DNA of 43,792 nt from a virus (IMGVR_UViG_3300020190_000116:1-43792), one strand, 5' to 3'; shown: positions 14,328 to 20,670, counted from the first letter of the stretch. The notes: generated from the letters alone by a model not told the origin. A program made the numbers and translations.

Positions 14328-14689
14328 GTGCCGACCTGACTATCGCCATGGCTCCGATTGTCAAGACCAAGGACGAGGCAATCATCAAACTCAAATCCAT
14401 GGAACCCGAGGTTCTGCTCCATGTTCTATCCGAGTATTTCGCCCGTGAGTTTGATGAGGCGACCGACGAGGAGGAGTATGCCGAGGCGGTCTCCTATGTC
14501 ATCGGCAAGATCGAAGAGGTGTACTCGTACTACGAGCATGGCTCTCGTGACACGGAGGTGCGGAGGATCAACGGAACCGACTGGTTGATTACCGGAGGTT
14601 TGTCGTGGGGCGATGACCCAACGGACGCATACGAGCCGGTGTCCATCGTTTCAGGACTACAACTGACGCACGACGAGGAGAGTTCATGA
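14324..14689 (+). CDS. Hypothetical acidic protein, 121 aa
   Basis: Start overlaps the preceding stop (ATGA). Helical, with a Glu-rich centre and a W-L-I-T-G-G-L-S-W-G-D-D-P-T segment near residues 87-100, a motif seen in other small phage proteins of unknown function. Confidence 0.75.
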   Translation: MSADLTIAMAPIVKTKDEAIIKLKSMEPEVLLHVLSEYFAREFDEATDEEEYAEAVSYVIGKIEEVYSYYEHGSRDTEVRRINGTDWLITGGLSWGDDPTDAYEPVSIVSGLQLTHDEESS

Positions 14690-14808
14690 CAATCCGAGTG
14701 TTCGACCCGAACCCGACATACGACGAATGGTGCGAGGCGAACGGCCTCGACCCTGACAACGACGAGACCTACAACGCTTACTGCGAATGGAGAAGCAACA
14801 ACCGATGA
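14686..14808 (+). CDS. Small hypothetical protein, 40 aa
   Basis: Found by reading between 14324 and 14805. ATG overlaps the previous stop (ATGA) and its own stop overlaps the next start (ATGA at 14805-14808), so it is held in the operon on both sides. Acidic with two Cys and three aromatic clusters. No family recognised. Confidence 0.7.
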   Translation: MTIRVFDPNPTYDEWCEANGLDPDNDETYNAYCEWRSNNR

Positions 14809-15146
14809 CCACGCACAACTACAACTCGATTCCCGAGGAGTTCCGGATGTACGTCCAGCAACCGCTCGACGACTCCATGCTCGATGAGCGGAAATACTCA
14901 CTCAAGATCACGGACGAGATGGAACACTCCCGTGGGATCGCATGGGTGGGCAGTCTCACGGCCGGCGACAAGATCATTGCCACGGTCGAGAACGCCGGCC
15001 ACGGTGGTGCCAACGACTACATCATCGCCAACGACTCCCTGTGGGATGTGTTCGTCGAGGATGCGTACACTGCGTATGGCAATCGAGGCGAGGCCAAGGA
15101 CTCGCTCGTCCAACTGATCGACGTACTCACAGCGGTGACGGTGTGA
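14805..15146 (+). CDS. Hypothetical protein, 113 aa
   Basis: Start at 14805 is fixed by the ATGA overlap. Alpha/beta protein with an A-G-H-G-G-A-N-D-Y segment near the middle. Not recognised. Its stop overlaps the GTG of the next gene. Confidence 0.7.
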   Translation: MTTHNYNSIPEEFRMYVQQPLDDSMLDERKYSLKITDEMEHSRGIAWVGSLTAGDKIIATVENAGHGGANDYIIANDSLWDVFVEDAYTAYGNRGEAKDSLVQLIDVLTAVTV

Positions 15147-15307
15147 AACCCACGCTCGACCAAGAAGTAACAGCACTCGATTCCTTGCTGGCCAAGATCG
15201 ATTTCGCCCTGAGCGAGATCGGGCACAAGACGGTCGTGGAGGCACCAGTCATGGTGGACTTACTACTCGACATTCGCTTCTTGGCAACAACAGTCAAGGA
15301 CACCTGA
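15143..15307 (+). CDS. Small hypothetical protein, 54 aa
   Basis: GTG start in GTGA overlap with the preceding stop. Amphipathic helices throughout. Bases 15255-15271 (encoding V-D-L-L-L-D) recur exactly at 23964-23980 inside the mosaic insertion of the third WhiB gene. Confidence 0.65.
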   Translation: MKPTLDQEVTALDSLLAKIDFALSEIGHKTVVEAPVMVDLLLDIRFLATTVKDT

Positions 15308-15330
15308 TCACTGGTGGTAGGTGACGCAGA

Positions 15331-15357
15331 GGGGCGGGCCGAAAGGCTCGCCCCTTT
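15331..15357. terminator. Bidirectional terminator between convergent genes
   Basis: GGGGCGGGCC, GAAA loop, GGCTCGCCCC: 10-bp stem with one wobble, then TTT. It separates the rightward operon from the leftward repressor-like operon. Confidence 0.8.
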
Positions 15358-15362
15358 GTGCT

Positions 15363-15632
15363 TTACTTGCGTAGAAAGTTGTCGAGTGTTCGCCAGTACC
15401 GCCACGCAACGCCGGCACCGACCAATGGCAACAGCCGTGGCTGGACAGCCAGCACCTCAGCCTCGTTGAGGTTGAGGAGAATCGCGTAGGCCAGCACGCC
15501 CTCGAAGGCACCGGTCACCGCAGCGAGGATCAGTCCGACTGGCGTATTGACCCGACGCACGAACACCCGTTCATCGTCATCGTCCCACTCGTACTCGACT
15601 TCGCGCTTGTCGGTTGAACGCAACTGCTTCAC
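15363..15632 (-). CDS. Small membrane protein, 89 aa
   Basis: Two hydrophobic segments (about 31-53 and 63-78) after a charged, acidic N-terminal part. The start overlaps the stop of the DNA-binding gene at 15629 (ATGA), so it is co-expressed with a probable repressor. A membrane protein in that position could be an exclusion factor; this is inference from context. Confidence 0.75.
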   Translation of the reverse strand: MKQLRSTDKREVEYEWDDDDERVFVRRVNTPVGLILAAVTGAFEGVLAYAILLNLNEAEVLAVQPRLLPLVGAGVAWRYWRTLDNFLRK

Positions 15633-16003
15633 TGTGCCTTTCCTTTCAGGATTTGATGGACGCGCTGACGCGACAAACCTACTCGATCCGCGATCTGCTG
15701 TAGGCTCAGTCGCATCCCGCGCAGCGTGTGGACATCACGGTGCATAGCGATGTTCATCTTCGCCCCAGGCGCACGAGCCTCCCACTCCCATGAAGGGATG
15801 TGCTCGAAGGCCTGAGCCTGCTCGATGGTCAAGAGCCCCGCTCGGTAGCGACTCTTGATGTAACTGGCCCACCGGCCGATGGCGACTCGTTCGCCGGCCG
15901 CACCGCGCGTATTGTGCGACAGCGGGATATTTGTGTGGCCATTCTCTCGCGCGTATTTCTCGATCATGTGAACGCGCGTATGGAACTGTTCGTCTCGGGT
16001 CAT
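15629..16003 (-). CDS. Helicase-associated-domain/HTH DNA-binding protein, candidate repressor, 124 aa
   Basis: Residues about 10-80 match a single helicase-associated (HA) domain (G-H-T-N-I-P ... I-G-R-W ... Y-R-A-G-L-L ... I-P-S-W-E-W). Residues about 99-121 form a helix-turn-helix (L-S-L-Q-Q-I-A-D-R-V-G-L-S-R-Q-R-V-H-Q-I-L). Both parts are DNA-binding folds. The gene is divergent from the rightward small genes, has a leaderless start, and carries GCGCGTAT in its promoter spacer and three more copies inside its first 100 bp. It is the best candidate for the protein that reads the GCGCGTAT clusters. Binding has not been shown. Confidence 0.85.
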   Translation of the reverse strand: MTRDEQFHTRVHMIEKYARENGHTNIPLSHNTRGAAGERVAIGRWASYIKSRYRAGLLTIEQAQAFEHIPSWEWEARAPGAKMNIAMHRDVHTLRGMRLSLQQIADRVGLSRQRVHQILKGKAQ

Positions 16004-16032
16004 GTCAATAAGTTAGCCCACGGTGCGCGTAT
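15905..16032 (+). repeat. Control region M6: GCGCGTAT copies over the HA/HTH gene start
   Basis: GCGCGTAT at 15905-15912, 15949-15956, 15974-15981 (all inside the leftward coding sequence) and 16025-16032 (inside its promoter). One AGCCCCGC lies at 15834-15841. The partial motif CCACGGT precedes the last copy. Confidence 0.85.
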
Positions 16033-16039
16033 GTGTCAA
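16010..16039 (-). promoter_or_regulatory. Leaderless leftward promoter with GCGCGTAT in the spacer
   Basis: Minus strand: TTGACA (16039-16034), 18-bp spacer, TAACTT (16015-16010), then 6 bp to the ATG at 16003. GCGCGTAT (16025-16032) lies entirely in the spacer. Rightward promoter P21 starts 23 bp away, so one bound protein could control both. Confidence 0.75.
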
Positions 16040-16061
16040 GGTTTGCGCGGATTGTTTCGAT

Positions 16062-16090
16062 TTGACGGCCAGCCATTTATCTGATAGATT
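16062..16090 (+). promoter_or_regulatory. Promoter P21, class B, divergent from the repressor-like gene
   Basis: TTGACG 16062-16067, 17 bp, TAGATT 16085-16090. Followed by the conserved TACCTACTACC leader before the gene at 16144. Confidence 0.8.
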
Positions 16091-16143
16091 TGGCTTTGGC
16101 GGTTGAGAGATTGCCATTTAGTACCTACTACCAAAGGAGAGTT

Positions 16144-16338
16144 ATGGGAACCCCCCATGAAGATACAGAGTTGCGCAACGCCGACGGCGATAACTGTTGC
16201 GAGTGCGGTGAGGTCATGCTCGCCATGTTCGGCAATGGGCCGGTTCGTTTCGAGGATGGCTTTGCGCACGAGCAGTGCGCCCTCGATGCGGAGGCGTTCG
16301 ACGCGGATGCTTATTTCGCAAAGTTCGAGGAGGCGTGA
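16144..16338 (+). CDS. Small zinc-finger protein, 64 aa
   Basis: ATG after CAAAGGAGAGTT. C18-C19-x-C21 and H42-x2-C45 provide a zinc site. The rest is acidic and helical. Family unknown. First gene transcribed rightward from the divergent control region. Confidence 0.7.
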   Translation: MGTPHEDTELRNADGDNCCECGEVMLAMFGNGPVRFEDGFAHEQCALDAEAFDADAYFAKFEEA

Positions 16339-16340
16339 TC

Positions 16341-16622
16341 GTGGGTATCGACCCCTGCACATACTGCGGTGAGTCCACCGCCCTCGGGGCCACACGCCAC
16401 GATGGATCACTGATTGGCAAGTTCATCAACCGCATTCCCGTGGATGACGGCTGGGGCTGTGCCGAGTGTTCTGGATTCAAGTGCGACGAGTGCGAGAAGC
16501 AGATTTATCTCGACCACGAAGTCCGCGTCGATTTCACCGACCCCATCACCGGCAAGTACCGCTACGGCAACTACCACGAAGAGTGCTACTCGGCCGAGAT
16601 ACATGGGCCGTGTGAGTACTGA
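16341..16622 (+). CDS. Cysteine-rich zinc-binding protein, 93 aa
   Basis: GTG start at 16341 with AGGAGG 8 bp upstream, overlapping the end of the previous gene's ribosomal footprint. C6-x2-C9, C41-x2-C44 and C49-x2-C52 plus later Cys/His can bind at least two zinc ions, so it resembles a double zinc-ribbon adaptor. The stop TGA is followed directly by TTTGAT of promoter P22. Confidence 0.7.
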   Translation: MGIDPCTYCGESTALGATRHDGSLIGKFINRIPVDDGWGCAECSGFKCDECEKQIYLDHEVRVDFTDPITGKYRYGNYHEECYSAEIHGPCEY

Positions 16623-16623
16623 T

Positions 16624-16652
16624 TTGATCCATTCGCTTACAGGTGATAGGAT
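16624..16652 (+). promoter_or_regulatory. Promoter P22 with GCGA-loop 5' hairpin
   Basis: TTGATC 16624-16629, 17 bp, TAGGAT 16647-16652. The 5' end of the RNA would hold GTGGCAG-GCGA-CTGCCAC (16660-16677). The segment 16644-16680 is identical to 17384-17420. Confidence 0.75.
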
Positions 16653-16703
16653 TGCCTCAGTGGCAGGCGACTGCCACCACCTACTAACTACAGAGGAGTA
16701 CCA

Positions 16704-17144
16704 ATGAAGTACATCGTCCACGAAGGAACCGGCACCATCATCAGTGCCGACGAGTGCGTCATCGTCAGTGTCCCCAGGGAAATCTTGGATGCCATGAGCG
16801 GTGACGACTACTTCGACGATCAGCAGGTTCTCGACCTCGCAGTCGAAGCCGGCAAGCCCATCAACCTGACCGACATGACGTACGGCAACACCATGGCATT
16901 CTCGCCTTCCGCTCTCCGTGAGGAGGCTCGGGAGATGATCGATGCCGAGTTGTTCGGCACCGAGGAGAGTTGGCACGAAGCACTCGTGTGGTGTGCGAAC
17001 ACCGCCACCGACGACGAACTGAATGCCGTTGCGTCATACATCCTCGATGACGATGATCTGTGGAGAACCTTCCGCGTCAGCGTCACCGACGGCCTGCTTC
17101 AGGGCCTGATCTGGCACAAAGAATCACTGAAAGGAAAGTCGTGA
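16704..17144 (+). CDS. Hypothetical protein, 146 aa
   Basis: ATG after ACAGAGGAGTACCA. Acidic alpha/beta protein with an Asp-rich patch (I-L-D-D-D-D-L-W) near residue 115. No family recognised. Its stop overlaps the GTG of the next gene. Confidence 0.75.
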   Translation: MKYIVHEGTGTIISADECVIVSVPREILDAMSGDDYFDDQQVLDLAVEAGKPINLTDMTYGNTMAFSPSALREEAREMIDAELFGTEESWHEALVWCANTATDDELNAVASYILDDDDLWRTFRVSVTDGLLQGLIWHKESLKGKS

Positions 17145-17386
17145 ACTCGACACATCTCACCCACATATTCACACTCCCGGAGCGTTCGCTCACGTCGAGG
17201 ATCGAGAACGGAGAGGAAGTGATCGTTGGCATCCACATTGGTAACAACAACTTCATCACCATTCATCTCTCGGCCAACGCGAACGGCGATCTCGACTACG
17301 AGGTGGTGGAGGATGCCAACCCCGACGTTGGTTTCGCCGGCACCTATCCCGAGTTCTTCGATTTGACCGCTATCAGCACCAACTGA
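17141..17386 (+). CDS. Hypothetical protein, 81 aa, with nested promoter
   Basis: GTG start in GTGA overlap, preceded by GAAAGGAAAGTC. Beta-rich, asparagine-rich centre. The last eight codons contain the -35 of promoter P23, and the stop TGA ends at the base before its -10, so coding and promoter sequence are superimposed. Confidence 0.7.
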   Translation: MNSTHLTHIFTLPERSLTSRIENGEEVIVGIHIGNNNFITIHLSANANGDLDYEVVEDANPDVGFAGTYPEFFDLTAISTN

Positions 17387-17392
17387 TAGGAT
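17363..17392 (+). promoter_or_regulatory. Promoter P23 nested in coding sequence
   Basis: TTGACC 17363-17368, 18 bp, TAGGAT 17387-17392, then the same GCGA-loop hairpin as P22 (17400-17417). Drives 17451-18491. Confidence 0.75.
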
Positions 17393-17450
17393 TGCCTCAG
17401 TGGCAGGCGACTGCCACCACATACTTACTACCTACTACCGAAAGGCAAAC

Positions 17451-17672
17451 ATGAAACAGCATCACTTCGTGGTCTGCGCTACGTTCGATGAGAACGGCGA
17501 CCCACATTTCGAGATCACCGATTCCATCTGTGATCCCACGAAGCCCGTGTGGGACACGGAGTCAGAGATGTGGGGTCGCGTATCAGCAGGGGATGAGGAT
17601 GACGACTTCCTCCTCCTGACCGCCCTGAAGGAAGCCCTGACCGAAGCAAATCTCACAAAGGAGACATCATGA
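17451..17672 (+). CDS. Hypothetical acidic protein, 73 aa
   Basis: ATG after CCGAAAGGCAAAC and a TACCTACTACC leader. Asp/Glu-rich centre. No family recognised. The stop overlaps the next ATG. Confidence 0.7.
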   Translation: MKQHHFVVCATFDENGDPHFEITDSICDPTKPVWDTESEMWGRVSAGDEDDDFLLLTALKEALTEANLTKETS

Positions 17673-17863
17673 CCATCAGCATGGTTGAGAAGGATTACGC
17701 CGTTCTGTTCGTCGGCGATTACTTCTCCATGACAGTTCACGTACAAGGAGTTGAGGGCGACGAAGATGTCGCCATCGATCTTGCCAGCAACATCATCAAG
17801 GATTTCTATGGCTGGGATGTGCGAAGCGCATCCACCATCGATATCGAGGTAACAGAGGAATGA
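17669..17863 (+). CDS. Hypothetical protein, 64 aa
   Basis: ATGA overlap with the previous gene and AAAGGAG upstream. Short alpha/beta protein without motifs. The stop overlaps the ATG of the next gene. Confidence 0.65.
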   Translation: MTISMVEKDYAVLFVGDYFSMTVHVQGVEGDEDVAIDLASNIIKDFYGWDVRSASTIDIEVTEE

Positions 17864-18069
17864 TTATCATGGACCTACACACCTGTCCGCGTTGTTTTGG
17901 GGGAATCCCCAACAACGTACGCCGAGGCGAATACCCTGGCGCGCTCTCCCGCACCGACAACAAGACGCACGTCTGCTCGGCCTGCGGGGAACTCGAAGCA
18001 CTGGAAGATTTCCAGTTCGGATCGCCACTTCCGCAATCCCTGTGGCAAGCAGTCACCACCAACACCTGA
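17860..18069 (+). CDS. Zinc-finger protein, 69 aa
   Basis: Start ATG at 17860 (ATGA overlap); a second Met four codons on is possible. C9-x2-C12 and C39-x2-C42 form a zinc site. Family unknown. Confidence 0.7.
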   Translation: MIIMDLHTCPRCFGGIPNNVRRGEYPGALSRTDNKTHVCSACGELEALEDFQFGSPLPQSLWQAVTTNT

Positions 18070-18077
18070 GGAGAACA

Positions 18078-18491
18078 ATGTTCGATTTCGATTACAAGCC
18101 CCCGTTCGATGGGATGCACCCACTCGACACCGACAAACTGGTCTGGCTGTCAGAGGCCCGAAGCAACATGATGGCCAAGGTCATGGCTGAGGGAAAGTTC
18201 ACGCCGGCCACGCTGTCCAACATTAAGGAGTATTTGCTCCGCGTCACCGGTCTCACCCCTGAGGAGTACAACGAACTCAGCAGGATCGGGATGTGGATCG
18301 CCTGGGACCGCGAGGTTCGTGACATGAACGAAGAGGAGCGCGCTGCCTACTGGGCGAAGTATCACGCCGACGATGAGGAGCACGCGCAAGAACTCGACGC
18401 AGAGGTGTCCGAGGACTTTCGCAAGTTCATGGCCGCCCGACAGGCCGAGCGCGAAGCGTTCGACGAGATCACCAAGAACATCAACAACTGA
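18078..18491 (+). CDS. Hypothetical helical protein, 137 aa
   Basis: ATG after GAGGAGAACA, 8 bp after the previous stop. Long charged helices with Ala/Glu repeats in the second half suggest a coiled coil. Not recognised. Followed by the strong terminator at 18495. Confidence 0.75.
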   Translation: MFDFDYKPPFDGMHPLDTDKLVWLSEARSNMMAKVMAEGKFTPATLSNIKEYLLRVTGLTPEEYNELSRIGMWIAWDREVRDMNEEERAAYWAKYHADDEEHAQELDAEVSEDFRKFMAARQAEREAFDEITKNINN

Positions 18492-18494
18492 GAT

Positions 18495-18527
18495 TTATAG
18501 GGGGTAGCCTAGCGCTGCCCCCTATAA
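18495..18527 (+). terminator. Strong terminator hairpin
   Basis: TTATAGGGGG (18495-18504) pairs perfectly with CCCCCTATAA (18518-18527); the inner AGC/GCT extends it to about 14 pairs around a 5-base loop. Marks the end of the promoter-rich early region. Confidence 0.8.
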
Positions 18528-18547
18528 GCGTTTACTAGGGAACAATC

Positions 18548-18919
18548 ATGACATTCTCACTACCTGACGATGGAGTTATTTTCGAGTTGGAGTCTGGCGA
18601 ACTTTCCGCCACGGTCATCCTGGCCGGCGACATAGCAATGAAGCACGAGGCGGGCCCCATCATCCACCCTACGTTCGATAAGAAGCGCGTCATCGTGGCA
18701 TTCAACGCGCGTGCCTACAAGTGGCGGATCAAGAAGTTGATCGAACACTTTCAGGAGCGCCGGCCCTGGGAGGACAAAGACACGATCCTGAAGGGATGCG
18801 TGGACGAACTGAATCGCAAGTACTTCGAACTGACGGCGGCTGCGCTTCATGACTACTACATTCAGGAAGGCCTCGCAGGATTTGCCGATATTGATGACGA
18901 TCTCGATGACCAGTCGTGA
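18548..18919 (+). CDS. Hypothetical protein, 123 aa
   Basis: ATG at 18548, 20 bp after the terminator. N-terminal beta strands, then helices, then an acidic end (D-I-D-D-D-L-D-D). No family recognised. Its end overlaps the likely start of the next gene by 14 bp. Confidence 0.75.
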   Translation: MTFSLPDDGVIFELESGELSATVILAGDIAMKHEAGPIIHPTFDKKRVIVAFNARAYKWRIKKLIEHFQERRPWEDKDTILKGCVDELNRKYFELTAAALHDYYIQEGLAGFADIDDDLDDQS

Positions 18920-19409
18920 TAAGAATGACGGTATGCATATCGAGCCGACTACCTGGAAAGAGGCGGCCGAAACCGCAAGCGAAATCATCTTTGGATGCGT
19001 GCGTCCTCATGCGAAGGTTTCAGTGGCCGGCCTGAAGGAGCATCACGAGAAGATCATCAATGATTTCTTCGAGAGCCCGACGACCGATTTACTGATTGCT
19101 CGATGGTCCACCCTTGGATCGATGGCGATTGAATACTCAATTCAAGATGACTCCGCGATTTCGGCAAAGACCCTGGTCACCACGCTGTGCAAGAAGCAGC
19201 ACGACTATGGTCCGAACAACATCCTGCGGTTCGGGCAGAAGGGTTTAATGATTCGAGTCTGGGATAAGATTTCGCGTCTTGACAACCTCTCGACCCAGGA
19301 TTACGCCCCAGAAGTCGATGAATCCAAAATTGACACATTGCTTGACATTGCCGGGTACTCAACCATTGGTATCATGTTGAGACGAGGATGGTTCCGTCTC
19401 CCTCTCTGA
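18906..19409 (+). CDS. Nmad1/DUF1599-like protein, 167 aa
   Basis: The region H-D-Y-G-P-N-N-I-L-R-F-G-Q-K-G-L-x-I-R-V-W-D-K-I-x-R-L and the later D-T-L-L-D-I-A-G-Y-S match the DUF1599 (nucleotide-modification-associated domain 1) pattern. That domain is found in phages near DNA base modification or nucleotide metabolism genes; its activity is not established. The start is uncertain (ATG at 18906 or 18933; neither has a good ribosome site). Confidence 0.8.
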   Translation: MTSRDKNDGMHIEPTTWKEAAETASEIIFGCVRPHAKVSVAGLKEHHEKIINDFFESPTTDLLIARWSTLGSMAIEYSIQDDSAISAKTLVTTLCKKQHDYGPNNILRFGQKGLMIRVWDKISRLDNLSTQDYAPEVDESKIDTLLDIAGYSTIGIMLRRGWFRLPL

Positions 19410-19429
19410 GGGGGCTTTCCTCCACATAA

Positions 19430-19750
19430 ACGGAACAACGCTGCTCGATGCAGTGACGGAAGGAATGGGCGGGACCGCCAGCAGCCGTCGCTAGAAGAAC
19501 TGTATTGAGGACTGGTGCAACTCCAGCGCGGTCGTAAGGAAACTTAGGGACCTTACGCCTATGGACCACGCGATCCGGTGAAAACCTCGGAAGTGATCTT
19601 TAGGATATGCCCCTTAATACCTCCAGGGTTCAACACCCTTCTGGGGGTAGGGGGGCCTATTCTCCCGCTCTCCGGCTCTCCCTCAGAAGTAAGCCTGGGG
19701 TGAAGGTAAAGCGAAGATCGAGCCTGGTACGGTGTAGGGTAAGAAACCCA
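19430..19750 (+). ncRNA. Candidate structured RNA or origin region upstream of replication genes
   Basis: Gene-free 19410-19780. Visible stems: CTGC 19441-19444/GCAG 19450-19453; GTGACGG 19453-19459/CCGTCGC 19485-19491 enclosing GGCG/CGCC; CTGG 19512-19515/CCAG 19523-19526; GCGCGGTC 19526-19533/GACCACGC 19564-19571 (one mismatch) stacked on GTAAGG 19534-19539/CCTTAC 19551-19556; GGT-GAAA-ACC 19577-19586; GGGT/ACCC at 19626-19638 and 19737-19749. So many nested pairs suggest folded RNA. No known class recognised; a replication origin or a leader of the replication operon are alternatives. Confidence 0.45.
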
Positions 19751-19780
19751 AACAAACTAGAGATAGGGTGGAGGCCTACT

Positions 19781-20209
19781 GTGAATGATGAAGATGAACA
19801 ACTGACACTTTTTGACGATCCAAATGTTCAAAAGGTTGTTCCTGAATTGCCGGTACAACACACCTCCGCGGAATCGCGTGCTTATGTTGCCAAGGCAAAT
19901 AACGCTGAAGTTGTCGAACTGTTCCAACTTTGGCAGCAAACTCTTCACCAATCTGCGGCGTCCGGTGTTCTTCTCACGGAAAAGCGCTACGCGCGTATCG
20001 CTGCGGCGCTGTGCATTTACGGAATCGATACGTGCCGGCTCGCCATCAGGGGATGCGCGAAGTCCGGTTGGCATATGGGAGACAATCCCCGCGGCGCCAA
20101 GTACACCGATATCGATTTGATCTTCAGGTCCCATGACCACGTGCAACGGTTTGTTAGTCTGGCCCTGGGCGAGACCGACGCGGCCCGTGCGTTCATGGAG
20201 GAAGAGTGA
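19781..20209 (+). CDS. Replication-associated protein, 142 aa
   Basis: GTG at 19781 chosen for GGAGG 8 bp upstream; a longer frame from 19607 would enter the structured segment. The C-terminal half (G-C-A-K-S-G-W-H-M-G-D-N ... K-Y-T-D-I-D-L-I-F-R) follows a pattern I associate with the end of phage replication-initiation proteins. It precedes a helicase-loader-like and a primase-helicase gene, consistent with a role in replication start. The N-terminal DNA-binding part of typical initiators is short or missing here. Confidence 0.7.
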   Translation: MNDEDEQLTLFDDPNVQKVVPELPVQHTSAESRAYVAKANNAEVVELFQLWQQTLHQSAASGVLLTEKRYARIAAALCIYGIDTCRLAIRGCAKSGWHMGDNPRGAKYTDIDLIFRSHDHVQRFVSLALGETDAARAFMEEE

Positions 20210-20670
20210 CCAAGGAAGAGATTGTCAAAATAGTTGACAGAGTTTGTTCCGCCTGGAACCAGAACTTGGTCATGTCGGCCAAGAAGGAAATGTACGAGAC
20301 TTGGTATCACGTACTCCAGGACATCGACGGCGTCAATGTTTTGCGCGTAATTGACGATCTCATTATCGAGGATGAGCGCTTCATGCCGCGCGTAGGCACG
20401 GTGCGCAAAAGAGTCCTCATTCAGAAGATCGAAGCCCCGCTGGAGCCCATCATCGCGTGGCAGCAGTTCCGTTCGATAGCAGACTCTGCGGGAGCCGGCG
20501 TCGAAATACTTGACATGCATCCCCTGGTTCGTGTAACTTTGAACCGCCTTGGCGGCACGAGCGCGTTCGGCCTCCACACCAACGGGGATCGCGAATCGTT
20601 TCTCTCTGTGTACAGGCTCGTCGTAGCAGAATGGGAGAGGGAGCACTATGGCATCAACCGAGGTCGATAA
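20206..20670 (+). CDS. Helicase-loader-like protein, 154 aa
   Basis: GTG start in GTGA overlap with the preceding stop. Helical N-terminus and a V-I-D-D-L-I-I-E-D-E-R-F-M-P-R-V-G-T segment near residues 46-63, typical of small phage replisome proteins that bind the helicase. Its 3' end overlaps the primase-helicase start by 23 bp. The role is inferred mainly from position. Confidence 0.6.
   Translation: MTKEEIVKIVDRVCSAWNQNLVMSAKKEMYETWYHVLQDIDGVNVLRVIDDLIIEDERFMPRVGTVRKRVLIQKIEAPLEPIIAWQQFRSIADSAGAGVEILDMHPLVRVTLNRLGGTSAFGLHTNGDRESFLSVYRLVVAEWEREHYGINRGR

Noticed and set aside
19640-19660. Possible G-quadruplex (GGGGG TA GGGGGG)
   Set aside because: Only two G-runs; the usual four-run pattern is absent.
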